This document shows, one piece after another, positions 23,719 to 35,409 of a DNA stretch of 64,000 nt. A program made the position numbers and the translations under genes. The stretch covers positions 1,251,618-1,315,617 of the forward strand of contig ML133433.1 in the NCBI GenBank assembly GCA_003864495.1, written 5' to 3'. Numbering within the stretch: position 1 is the first letter of the stretch; each line of letters starts with the position of its first letter. Origin of the DNA: Nemopilema nomurai. Lineage: Eukaryota; Cnidaria; Scyphozoa; Rhizostomeae; Rhizostomatidae. Below the pieces are notes generated by a model, which made no database searches, was not told the origin of the DNA, and worked only from the letters and a program-made list of their open reading frames with translations.

Positions 23719-26700
23719 ATGGCGGGAACTAATATTTTGACTTCAAAGCTTCACATTTTGGTTCTAATAACATGCTGTTCGTATGCTTTTTTCGCTGAGG
23801 TGAGTTGATATGTATAACTGGGCATACAAATGTGATTTGAATGGCGGTCTCCACTTCTGCGTTGTACATCTACTACTAGACTTACTAGATTCTAGCAACG
23901 CCTTAGATCAATCAGTGACCAGATCAGCAAAGGTCTATAGAAGGCTAAGATTATAGGTTACATTTGCACACATACATAAATTCGCAGGATTATGCATGAT
24001 TCTGTATCATGACTTGGCTTAATTTTATTGCTAGCATACCACAACAAACATAGGATGCTTAATTACGGGAATAATATTTGCCTGATGGTTGATGTATAAC
24101 TTTAAAAATATCCCTTCATAACAAGTGCATTTATTAAGTTGCTTTAAAAGCTTACTTAAGAACTTAACCGTTGCCTTAACAGATTAGAAGTCTTAGTTTC
24201 ATGTGTTGCTCTTTTGAAATATTTCCCTATTAATACTTGCTGGTTCTTTCATTTGTAAGACCTGTCTATGAGTTGTTAGGACAATGGCTGGAAAGCTTCA
24301 ATTCCAGGCTTTTTAAATCAATTGAGGTCTCTTTTCTTTCAAAAGATAAAGTATGTATTGAAAGAGTAGGTTACACCTGTCCTTTGTATGTGAACTATTT
24401 TCAATTGGTTATCTGTTTGTGTACAAACAATGAAAATGGGTGAGTTTTCACCTGGTCTCTCAGCAGAATCAGATAAATTGCCCACCATTGTTTCTTTTAT
24501 CGACTTAAAATAAAGAGTCAATGAAATTATTTTAATCTAAATGGTTTTAGAATCAATTTTATCAAATTTCAAGCCTGCTGGATGCCTGATTCTTTGTTTA
24601 CGTTTAATTAAAATGAGATCAAATTTGAATACATTATTGTTGAGGATTTTTTAAACACACTTGATAACCACTCATATTTTTGCCATAGATTTCATGTTTA
24701 TATGCAAATTTTGATCTTAGGATAGTTACCCAAAAATAAACAGTTAAAGAAAATATTTTCAAGAAATTAATTTTGCTTTGAAATTAAACAGCTCTGAACT
24801 AGGATTATTACCTCTTTATGGTAGTTTGTGAGTCATATACATATCTATTGTAAGTATATAGATTTTTTTTAATTTTTAGTATTAATACCAGACCCATATA
24901 ATCAGATACAGACAATACCAGATACACATAATCAATGATAGTGTCAATATTTTTATCTTAGGCTAGTAAATCTTTAAATTTCAAACAGTTCTGAATTAGG
25001 ATAAATACTTTTTTATATTTTATCTTATAAGCCAAATATACAGTGGATGGTTCTTTTTTTAAAGGGTGTATCACGCAACACAACAAGTGGTGTAAAACTG
25101 AATGATACATGCTTTGAAGGAAGAACTGGAATCTTCCCCTGCTCTTCTGTGGTATGAGTTTTATATTGCTTCCCTTAATGTAGGAACATGTCATCTTACT
25201 TTTCAACAAAGCAAAATGGATGAAGTGAAGATGGACTTCCAGCTCAGGAGAGTCCCCCCTTCTGCCTGCATGTTATGTTATGATATATTGAAAATGCTTC
25301 ATGGATCCTTGTTGCTGCTTTCGATCAAATGTTAACCATCGAGCTGATAAGTAATGTCAGATCTTCTTGTTTCACTTTTAACGTTTACAGAGTTTGGATT
25401 TGAAATGCAAGATTTATGCTTTTTTCACAAATTTTATGTAACTTCCATTCTGTTTGTTTTATAAAATGCAGAAGGTTCTATTGTATAATTAGAATTGTTG
25501 ATAATGAAACAAATTCTCTTTAAAAGGGTGAATTTTGTCTTTATAACCTTTGTTTTTAGCCAGTTTATGAAAATTGACAATTGTGTACCATTTAATCTGC
25601 ATTAATAGACATGCTTGTTAAAATAATATTTTCAACTTTCTTGTTCCTGACCAGATACCTGGGAATGTCTTGCTGATAATTTTCTATGCCTTGCTTCTTG
25701 GAGTTGCTGCAAAAATGATTTCAGGTACCTTATTCAATTTTGTTTTGAAATATGTATCATCTTGAAAAGGCCATGACAATACTAAGGGTCCATGTTGTCT
25801 CAAGATTTAGCAAGCATCTTTTGGTTTTTCACTTTCATATATTTATTTTGAACCTTTTTATTCATTATTTCATGCATTAGAATAGAACTTTTTCTTCTTT
25901 TAGATGGAGCTGAGTTGCTTCTAGATCTTGGAATTTCAGCTAGTATTGTTGGTAAGCTTTATGGATCCTTATTCCTGATCTGTCCTTAGGGTAAATTTGT
26001 TTCAATGTACTGTCAAATACCTTAACAGGAAGAAGTCCAACAAACCTTGCTTTTTTACCATACCACAAATAAAGAACAAGACAGGAAGAGTTTTCCACTT
26101 TGATATTATAGCTTATTCAATTTGTATGGTAAAAAGGGCTTTTCTTGCCTTGGGCACAAACCATTGTTCTGCTTATCTGTAAATGAATGAATTGTGGTGT
26201 TCAGGTCGATTGTGTGCATTGACACCATCATTGAAATTAGATGGCATGACCTTTAGTGACAACAGAAGTTCAACTCACAAAAGTTTATTTCTCCCTTCAG
26301 CAGACACTGCTCTCTTGTCATAAAGCTGCAATTAATTTGCAAAAAATACTCCTTTAAAGCTGTGTCTCAAAACAGCACATGCAAAAATCATAACAGCTGT
26401 TGACTGTGCTTCTATCTCAATTTCTTTAAAAAATTTGATTTCAAAAGTGACAGGAATGGGTGTAACAAATTAAGGATTCAATTTAAGGTAAAGAATAAAA
26501 AAAGCTTTAATTTGTCCTCTTGCATTAAGCCTTTCTTATTTTAAAGGTTTTATTTAACAGGAGGGATTTATAGTTTATTGTTTGTTATTCTTATTGAACA
26601 GCTAGCAAGCTGATGTTGGTCTTCTTTCTAGGTGGGGTTATTCTCCCTCTTCTTGGTGCTGTGCCGGATTCTGCAATCATAATTGTATCAGGACTGGGAA

Positions 26701-29700
26701 ATAGGGAAGAAGTTCAGAGTAAATTGTCTGTTGGAATGGGGTATGTTAGATACCAATTTTCCAACACTGAAAGGCTTGCTCATATAATTTCATCTGTTTA
26801 TATAATTGTTTTCATGTATAAATGTTTTGATTATTTACTGGATAGTGTTATATTCCTTGAAATAAATTCAGATATGATGCATATTGGTTGATGATGCAAT
26901 ATGAATGATGCTCATATTCATTTGCTGAATGATGTATATTTATCAATTAATGATTCTTGCAATGATAATTTGTTGCTTTTGATATTGTTACAACTCTGCA
27001 AGAAGGTTAGGCATACAACCTTCTGGTAATATTTCTGACATGGTATACACCATTTTAAAGCATTGTCATTTCCCCTTTATTCTGTGAATTTCTTGCTTCT
27101 GTGTTCATTGGCAAATTATCTAGCACGCGTCTTTAGAAGCGTGTTGCTCTATTTCCAGCATAATAATGTTCTTTTCAGATAATTTTCATTTCAATAAAAT
27201 GAATGCCATTTGTACCAATTGGCTTTTATCAGCTTTACTTTTTGAATGTAGAACTTTGGCTGGAAGTACCATCATGTTGTTGACAATTGCTTGGTCTGGA
27301 AGTCTTATGATTGGTCGATGTAATTTGGACCACAAGGGTGAATCAATTGATGGAACTGGGAAAGGAAGGGTCGCCTGCAGAGATCAGGTATGTTGTAAGT
27401 TTTTTTATTGGGTTTGGATACAGTTGCATGAAAATCAACCAGCAGTTAGTGTTATCTGAGACATAAGGAAAAAAACCAGGAGTCACAACCAAGTTTTCCA
27501 ATAACCCATCCAGAGGAATAGACTTCTTTCTGTTGAGTCTTTTTGCTGACTTCTTTCTTTTTTGCTGACACTGTTTTGTTGTCCTTCCAAAGCTGTGCAT
27601 TTTTTATTCATGAATCATTTTTAATTATGTGCCACTGACTATTTTCTTTTTATTGTTTCTAACATCAATTAATCTAACATCAACTGCTGTTGTTAATTCA
27701 ATTAGAAAAATCGCTTTTATCAAAAATCTTATTCAAACCTTTTCTGTTTTCTGAATCAATAAAACCAAATTTTCTCTTTTTATTTTATACATCAAAGTAT
27801 TTTATTGTGTTTATTCATTTAATGGTAGAAAAACCTTATTCCCTTTTATATCTCAGAGCATTTCTATTCCTTTTATTATCTTGATGGATTTTCTATTGTA
27901 TCTAGGGCATTACTCTTCTGCCTGAATTTCGAAGTGGACTCATCATCATGCTGATTACATCACTGTTTTACCTGCAAGTATCCCAACAAAATATCTTTGA
28001 TCATTCTACAAAATATTAAATATAACTGTAAAAATAGCTGCTGCTTCTAATCTAACAACACTTTATAGGCGGCATCCATTCTAAGGGACTTTATCATTCA
28101 TATTATATTTGATAATTGTCAAGAGCATCATTTTCTTCTGGAAATGTATGTTTTGGTTAAAAGCTAGCACATTATTCAGGGTTTTATAGAGTGTGCTGAT
28201 TACTGTATCATAGAATTGATAACATAGATGGATATTGAAATATTTGCTTAATTTTTTATAATCAGGAAGTATTAATGATCTTATGACAGTGTAGATTCAT
28301 TGATTTATAGGATTGTTCAATCGGCTGACTGGCACTTTGGGGCGACAAACACACACTCACCACAACCCAAGTATGTGAGGAACAGTGCCTTGGTTACCAT
28401 GATTTTCTGTTTTGCTGGCTTGTGTGGGTATTTTGGATTCATGGTATGTCTTTGGAATTATTTCAACTACATCATCATAGAATCTTATTCTGCTTTGACT
28501 GGTTAAGTAGTTATTTGAAAGGCACCTTCTAAGTATAAAAGTACTGAGAATAGCGTTACTGTTTTCACAAAGTTCTAGCAACAACTAGGGGTACTAATTA
28601 CTCTTGAAAACAAAACTCTTCTATATATAGAGTTAAGTGTTTGTGTATAGAATCTGTGGTATATATTTTACTGTAGCTTCTTTCCACTCTGCGAAGTGTA
28701 ACCCTTACTCTCTGTCGTCGTAGTCCGTGCTAAACCCAACATTCGTCTCTTTAATGCAATACCCAACACTCTTATCTGTAATTCTCAACCCTACACTCCC
28801 CTATGCAATGCCATGCCCTACAATCTTCTTTGCCATGCCATACCCTACACCCTACTTTGAGAATTCTATTCACGTCGCTTCTTCAGTATCTCCGTATCCC
28901 TCAAGATACTTTTAAGTTTTCACGGGATATAGAAGACGGAAAAGTGCAATGGGCCCAAAATATCACTTAACTACACAATACCACGCGCGCTTTCTAAAGC
29001 GATAGAGTCACGGGGAAGAGCATCTCAGAATTCTTAGCACGAATGTTTTGTTCAAAAACACAATGTCTCTTCATTAATAATACTTTAGCCTATTCCTGTG
29101 TGCCCTTCTTCAATTGATAACTGGTGTCTGGACGCTAAATTAATTGTTTCCCATGTGATGCGGGCCCGTTCCTGTGCTTTAGTGTCCCCGACTTAAAGAC
29201 TTCTAGCCTGACTCCCATTGAAATGAATATTGCATTCTCACATGAATTTCTGCAAAGTATTCTCTCATTAACTAGTGCACAATGCCGGTACTTCTATTCT
29301 TTAATTTCTCACATGAAAGAGGAATTTTTGTAACACAAAACACGTGAAAAATTCACACCACCTTAGATTAATTACTCTTCGACACTATCTCTCAAACTCA
29401 CTTACACCTCATAGAACGTGCGCATCTTTGATTGCACATTTGTTTTCTTTCCGTTTCCTATTGTTCGTCTCCTATGAACAGCTCTATTGTTCCAGATGCG
29501 GCAGCCTCATTACTTTTAACACCTCTATTGTGTTTGAGGTGACAGTTGTTTGTGTTCTCTAATCGTAATAGCTACACCATTTCATGAGGTGACACTCACT
29601 CACGTCTCGCTGGAAGAAGTTTCTATGGCTCCTTGCTCTCACGCGCAAAGGTGATGACCGCATCTCTAAGCACCAAGAGGATCCTCCGATATGTGTTGTT

Positions 29701-32700
29701 GGACGCTTTTTCATTCCAATTAAAGGCGCGCAACATTTTGCGTGTGCGTGCAAGGCGTGTTTGCCTCTTCTTGCAACATCACCACGTGGTGTATTTTGAA
29801 TCTGCAATCATTTTCAAATAGGCATTGTCAATTCTCGGCAACGTGGTGATAGTGCTCAATGACCTTTGTTTAAGAGGATTGGAGAAGCTTGCGCCCTTGA
29901 AATTTGTGACAACATGGCTGCATTGTTTTCTAGCGAGGGCATATGGTGCTCTGTGTTTTGAAATGAGGTGCATGCCTCTATAAGATAAGCACCGGCTCTT
30001 TTTAATGGAATTTCTTTTCCACCTTTCCAATAATGCACCAACATTCTAAGTTCTTTTGCATCTTCTTTTCTCTTTACTGATTGGCATAGCAATATAGCAA
30101 TAGCATTAGATATAGCTGACTGATGCTTCGATTCTTTGAGACACATTTTTGCTTCAAGTGACGTCGGTTGATCTTCCTTCACAAATTAAAGGATGCAATA
30201 AGAGAAACTGCGAATTTTTCATGTAGAAGAACGCAATTTGATCTCTTAAAAATGTTTCACAGAATTCTTGTTTGAGCCACACAGAGCATTTGCTCATACC
30301 ACGAGGTTGATGCCAATTGTTTATTTTTAGTTGTACGACAGCAAAGCGGCTGAAATGAGACTTCAGAAGCATCGAAAAGAAATGTAATCAAACTTCAACA
30401 TCAATAATCGTGTAGTTTCACAGCACAGGCGAATGTCCATGTATATATATTGTGTCATGTTGTAGAACTCAATAGCACAAAACTGTTTAAGTAGAATTTT
30501 TATACACTTAACCAGTTTTATCTTCCGACATTCCTCGGAGTATGCAAGTAAATGAACAAACGCTATTTCGCATCAAAGTTGGTTTAAAATGGCTGCTACA
30601 GGCCTACAATTGACCAGAAAAAATCACAACATTCCACCAAATTTGGATCACCTCTCCCCTCCAATGCTAGCTCAATCAGCTATTGTTTCCTCATTGTTTA
30701 TAAGTATCTTTTTATTAAAGGATTCAAAGAAAAGTTCTGCATCATATGCTAGGCTAGCTCAATCAGCTATTGTTTCCTCATTGTTTATAAGTATTTTTTT
30801 ATTAAAGGATTCAAAGAAAAGTCCTGCATCATATGCTAGTCTTGGCAGATAGGCAGATCTTCAAACCAGCCACGAAGCCAACTGATGTTGAAGGTATGTA
30901 ATGCACCCCGAAGAAAATTGTTTGGATGGTGCAATAGGACTGCCCCCTCTCTCTACCTGCAGTCTACAGAATTATATCTGGAAACGTCATTTGTGGTTTA
31001 AGCTGTATCACTATTCCAACTTTTGAACATTTCGTTTGGGTAAAGGGCGTTGGAAATAGACATAGGTCGGTCAGTCGGATGGTCGGTCAGTTGGTCAGTC
31101 GTTTCGTCTATAAGACCCTTGGCTCTTTCAAGCATTGCCCTCAATTCTACATGACCCTGTGCATTGTTGGTACGATCTTCAAGGGCGTTGCTGTGTCTTT
31201 CCGAATCTGATCATGCCAGCACTCTGGTATGCCTCTGCTACCTTTGCCCTTAAAGTTCTGTATGTCAACAGCCTACTGCTGGTCCTGGTCCTGCCAAAGC
31301 GACAGCTGGTCCTGCCAAAGCCAGTAAACCCTGGTCAATGTGTTGATCAATATGATTGTATCGTGCTTCTTACTGATCTCCTTGTCGCGGACCATGTGCC
31401 CAAAGTTTCCATAACATTTTCTGATTGACTTCATTGATAATACTCACATTTCAAAGTGTCTTCTTGTTACACCAAAATTTCTTACTAAACTATCATTAAT
31501 GATTTTGTAAATAATATTTTGCACTTTTTTCCTACCATTAGACGGTGGCGCTGAAAGTTCCCCTGCCGATGAAGAGGATCACGGCATTTCAAAGAAATAC
31601 TTCAAAGCTTGGCACATGAAGAAAGGTATGAAGAAGATGGGTGGTAGCCAGGAAGATGACGAAGAAGAATCGAAGGCAATGATTGACAAGCCTGAAGCTA
31701 TTTCGCCTGAACCAGTGGTGAGTGTTTGCTCCTACCAGTCATTCTGTCAGCAACGCACCTGTGTCTCACGAGGATTAGAAGTGTACGAAACTACCTTTGT
31801 ACAAATTTACCAAGCAATTTTGTAAAACATGTTACTAGTGTTTACCACATTTCTGCCCCTCAGGGACTGAGTTTTGCCCATACACAGCTGTTGTTACATT
31901 GGTACATGTCTGTTTCTAAACTCACCCTCCAGTAAAACCTGGCCTCAAAGAGAAACCGCCCATTAGATAGCCGCCCTTCAAAGAGGCCGCAGTAGTTTAG
32001 AGATAATGCGAATCGAAGCCGCCTTTTACTGATTGCCGCAAAGGGAGACTTTATGAAAATGAAGCAATGGAAATGGTTATGAAATGCGGGAGAAAGAACT
32101 ATGGAATTAATATAATGTTGTTAAATGTGATCATGTCCAGCTGAGCTGTAGTTTTAGAGAATGTTGTTGTCGTATCCGTTGTTGTTGTCGTATCCGTTGT
32201 TGTTGTTGCTAATGTCGTGTAATTTACAATGATATTGACCTCTACAAATATACTTAGGCCTTTTCAGTGTTCAGTTTTATGATTTTATATTATTGCAGTT
32301 CATATTGAACAGAGTCTTGAAGGGAAAAATAGACATGTCTGAGAATGCCTTATTTGAAGAAGCAAGCCGCGATTTCTGATTAGTTCTGTAGGTGTCAATG
32401 TCAAAGCAAGTCTAGGTCTTGAATTGAGTTGTGAGTTGGAGATGCGAAATGGCTTATCCGCTTTTTGGTTCAATAGGAAAAGGAAACAGAAGACGAGGAG
32501 GAAGAGGAGAGTAAATTGAAGATTGGTCTCAAATCAGGCAGTTTGCTTTTGTTCGGTGTTGCAATGGTAAGCTATTCGCAAGTACACTGATGGATTTCAT
32601 GCACCCAAGCTTATCATTGCGAGCGACAGTCTGAGACTGTGCTTACATGGGAACGGTTCTGTATGGGAACTGTTGCGTGTAGGTACGGATAGGCTTCCCG

Positions 32701-35248
32701 TTTACACGATGTCTTTGGACCGTACTGTGCATAACTGTTTGTTTTTCTCCATTTTGATAATTTCCTCCTGCCACATTTCTAAGCGTACGAATTTCTTGTT
32801 GCCTCATTTCTAAGCTTACCTGGTGAGAACCGTTCTGGGTGTTCACACGAGAACTTTCCAGTATGGTTCTGTACGGTACCTACTTTCTAGGTGGACCCGT
32901 TTGGGTACGACCAGCGGTTCTGTTTGGAACGGTTCCATTAGTTCCCATGTAAATGCGTATCCGTACCCATTTGGAACCGTTCTTGTGTAAACGCCGTCTA
33001 AAAATTTGAAGTTAAACGAGAGTAATATTACTGTTTTTCCATGCTTAGTGGCTCCTTGACCATTTCAGAGCCAGCGTAGAGCTTTGGCAATTGTAGACCA
33101 TTGTGGAACACCAATTGCCTATCTACTCCCAATGCTTCTTTGTTAATAGGAGGTGCCTTTATTAGCACTTTGTCTTGCTTATAGGTTTCGATATTCTCTG
33201 ATCCGATGTGTGACGCCCTGGATGCTTTGACAAATGAAAAGAACAAACCACATTACTTAGCAATTAGTCGTAAGTACAGACAAATTATGAAAGTAAACAT
33301 GTACACATGTGGAATGTTGTGAGAAGAGTGCATGATTTGCTGTATATGGCCAATCAGTGTCAACTTCATACGTCACATCCTCTGTTTCTTGCTATTGGCA
33401 AATTTTGTATCATGAAGCATTTTTTCAATAAGTAATACCTGTTAGTGACACCTCACTACCAGATAACCTCTTTTGTTAGTTCATGTTATTTATAATCCGT
33501 TAGAAATGTTTAAGTCAAACAATAACCAGGTTTTTATATAGTTTGCTAAGTTATCTTTATCTCTTCTAGCATTTTATGTCTCATTTATTGTCACGCCGTT
33601 ATGCTCCAATGCCTCTGAGCTGGTTTCCTCACTCATCTTTGCAAGCCGCAGGAAGAGAGATAACGCAACCATAACATACTCTCAGGTATGTGTCATGCAT
33701 TTGAGCTACTTTAGGACATTATTCGTATACTTGCTTACTAGATGCTTTTTACCTACTAGAAAATAAGCTCAATCTTTCTTTGTCACTTTTACCCACTTAA
33801 AGCAGCGATTTTGATTGGAAATATTAGTAGCAAGAAGCCTTTTTGTGACGAATTAAATTAGGACCATAGTTTTTTTATAAAATTGTCAATTTATTTGTCT
33901 AGTAATTAGCCTCCTGTTACTTGCCAAGTTTTCCTTCATAATGAGAAAGCAATATTTCACGCATTTGTTGTAATAGTTCATTTTTCTGTCAATTGTTGAA
34001 GTATAAGCATAAAGTGTAATTTTATGCTGTTCTTATTTTTACATTTTTATAAACATGGAAAATATTGCGAAACATGTTTTTTCCAAACAAGGGAATCCTT
34101 TCAAATAAAAAGCGACATTTGTATAAACCATTTTGTGGCCAGCACCTGGTACAAGCCAGTGACCATGTGGAATGGAAGTTTTTCTCTTGTTAGGTACAAA
34201 CAAAAACACATATTTCTTCTCTCCTATTAGATTTATGGTGCTTGCATCATGAACAACACCATGTGCCTTGGAATCTTCATGGCCCTTGTGTACTTCCGCG
34301 AGCTAGAATGGTATTACTCTGCAGGTAATTGGTTATTGTACATTAACTCGGTGTTACCTCTCTGCCTGACAACATCACCAGTAACGATCAGATTTTCCAG
34401 GGCAGTCCCTTGTAGCCTCGTATCTAAGAAGCATTGTCGCTCGTGTCCAGTCTTCAATTGCTCTTTACACGCGTCCTCTTAGGCGGATACAGAGCGGCTC
34501 CTTCAAGCGCTTTTGCATTGCTTGTTGCATCATGTCTACCTTAAATTGGAAAAAGGCCAAGATTTGAAGCAAATGCGGGAATATTGACGCTGTTTACGTG
34601 TTGTTTTTAATTTTTCTTGTTCATATTTGCAGAGGTCTTGGTTATCTTGCTTGTCCAGTTTGGCGTTGGGATAATTAGTTTCAGGAAAACATACAAGGTA
34701 AATTATCTCTGTGTTACAATAAGAATTCATCTTCATGTACGGCAATCAATCTTTTCCTGCGAAGTTCTTTTCACAAAACACTCGTTAGAATTCCTGCCAT
34801 TGGGCCTAAAGGCAAAGACTAGCACTACAGAAGTCACACAGTTGCGTTGCTATGTTTACACAATATTCGAACGAGACTCAGCCTCGTTACAACCCTCCAT
34901 CTCTACACGAAAAACTTGATTAGCCATATGCTGTTTGTTGAATGTATAAGCATTGCCCTTGTGTGCATCGTTACTGCTCTTAACAAGACCTGCAAAGCGA
35001 CATGACGTAATAACAACACTCTCTACAAGACTTTGTAGCCATTTGCTGTTTGTTGAATATGTTGGTATTACCCATCTGTGCATTGCTACTGCACAAAACG
35101 AGACCTGCAAAGCGACATGACGTAATTACATCATTATTAACCTTGTGTTTTTTCCATTTAGCTCTACCTTGCGCTGCCTGTCGGCTTTATTTACGTCTTG
35201 TCCCTGGTTCTTGTGTACGTTCTGGAAACGTACCTCCACTGGAAGTAA
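23719..35248 (+). CDS. Na+/Ca2+-exchanger-family cation antiporter (NCL-like), 17 exons
   Basis: Exons: 23719-23799, 25065-25151, 25655-25724, 25904-25951, 26632-26740, 27252-27387, 27906-27973, 28311-28443, 30331-30383, 30808-30893, 31542-31717, 32477-32566, 33185-33269, 33570-33685, 34231-34324, 34633-34697, 35162-35248. The joined frame is open for 527 codons. Signal peptide 1-25; five membrane segments with alpha-repeat 1 (SDGAEL about 79-84; GAVPDS about 104-109); a long acidic cytoplasmic loop (about 262-360, with runs of Glu/Asp); then five more with alpha-repeat 2 (SNASEL about 420-425). This is the ten-helix Ca2+/cation antiporter plan and I infer Ca2+ export or sequestration in exchange for Na+ or H+. 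The first half resembles plant NCL-type exchangers; the EF-hands those carry are not visible here. Intron 7 appears to be GC-AG. Exon 10 follows a duplicated splice acceptor. Introns hold a MITE and tandem duplications. A poly(A) signal lies at 35400. Confidence 0.88.
28444..30330. other. Exchanger intron 8, no supported gene
   Basis: A 1.9-kb intron. It holds a low-complexity CCCTAC/ATGCCATGC-like patch near 28730-28860 and minus-strand ORFs of 80-108 codons near 29559-30182 with no family signature. I see no nested gene. Confidence 0.5.
30522..30547. repeat. Dispersed repeat fragment, copy 2
   Basis: Near copy of 13531-13556, both containing TCCGACA-TCCTC-GAGTATGCAA. It lies in exchanger intron 9. 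Confidence 0.4.
30666..30839 (+). repeat. 87-bp tandem duplication across the exchanger exon 10 acceptor
   Basis: Two direct copies (30666-30752 and 30753-30839) differ at very few bases. Each contains a poly-T tract, the acceptor ATTAAAG and the first ~32 nt of exon 10. In the second copy the acceptor at 30801-30807 leads into the complete exon; in the first copy the same acceptor at 30714-30720 leads into a truncated exon without a donor. Confidence 0.9.
32635..32998. mobile_element. MITE in exchanger intron 12 (GTTTACAC family)
   Basis: The left end GACTGTGCTTACATG and the reverse complement of the right end, GACGGCGTTTACACA, match imperfectly. Both continue into a shared AGAACGGTTC-like block. 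The interior repeats GGTACG and GGAACGGTTC motifs in both orientations. At 364 bp it is close to the elements at 8197-8554 and 53939-54291. Flanking triplets TGA/TAA are a decayed 3-bp duplication at best. No coding capacity. Confidence 0.6.
34923..35126. repeat. Two-copy tandem duplication (115-bp period) in exchanger intron 16
   Basis: Segments starting GCCATATGCTGTTTGTTGAA and GCCATTTGCTGTTTGTTGAA both end in GACCTGCAAAGCGACATGACG. The copies have diverged in the middle. The second copy ends about 35 bp before the exon 17 acceptor. Confidence 0.8.
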
Positions 35249-35399
35249 AATGGTTAAGTTTGCACTCAGTTATTAGTATCACACGTGCATGAGCACTACA
35301 TGAAAAAAAAGATTTTCTGGTTTATCAACTACAAGGTCTACCATTTCAAAGTTTATGTCCACCTCACATGCTTATTTTCAAGAAAATCTTGCAGTCAAT

Positions 35400-35405
35400 A
35401 ATAAA
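35400..35405 (+). terminator. Poly(A) signal of the exchanger gene
   Basis: AATAAA about 150 nt after the stop codon at 35246-35248. Confidence 0.5.
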
Positions 35406-35409
35406 ACCA

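Noticed and set aside
30554..30852. 87-codon plus ORF with two identical halves
   Set aside because: A by-product of the 87-bp tandem duplication (29 codons per copy) and in a different frame from exon 10.
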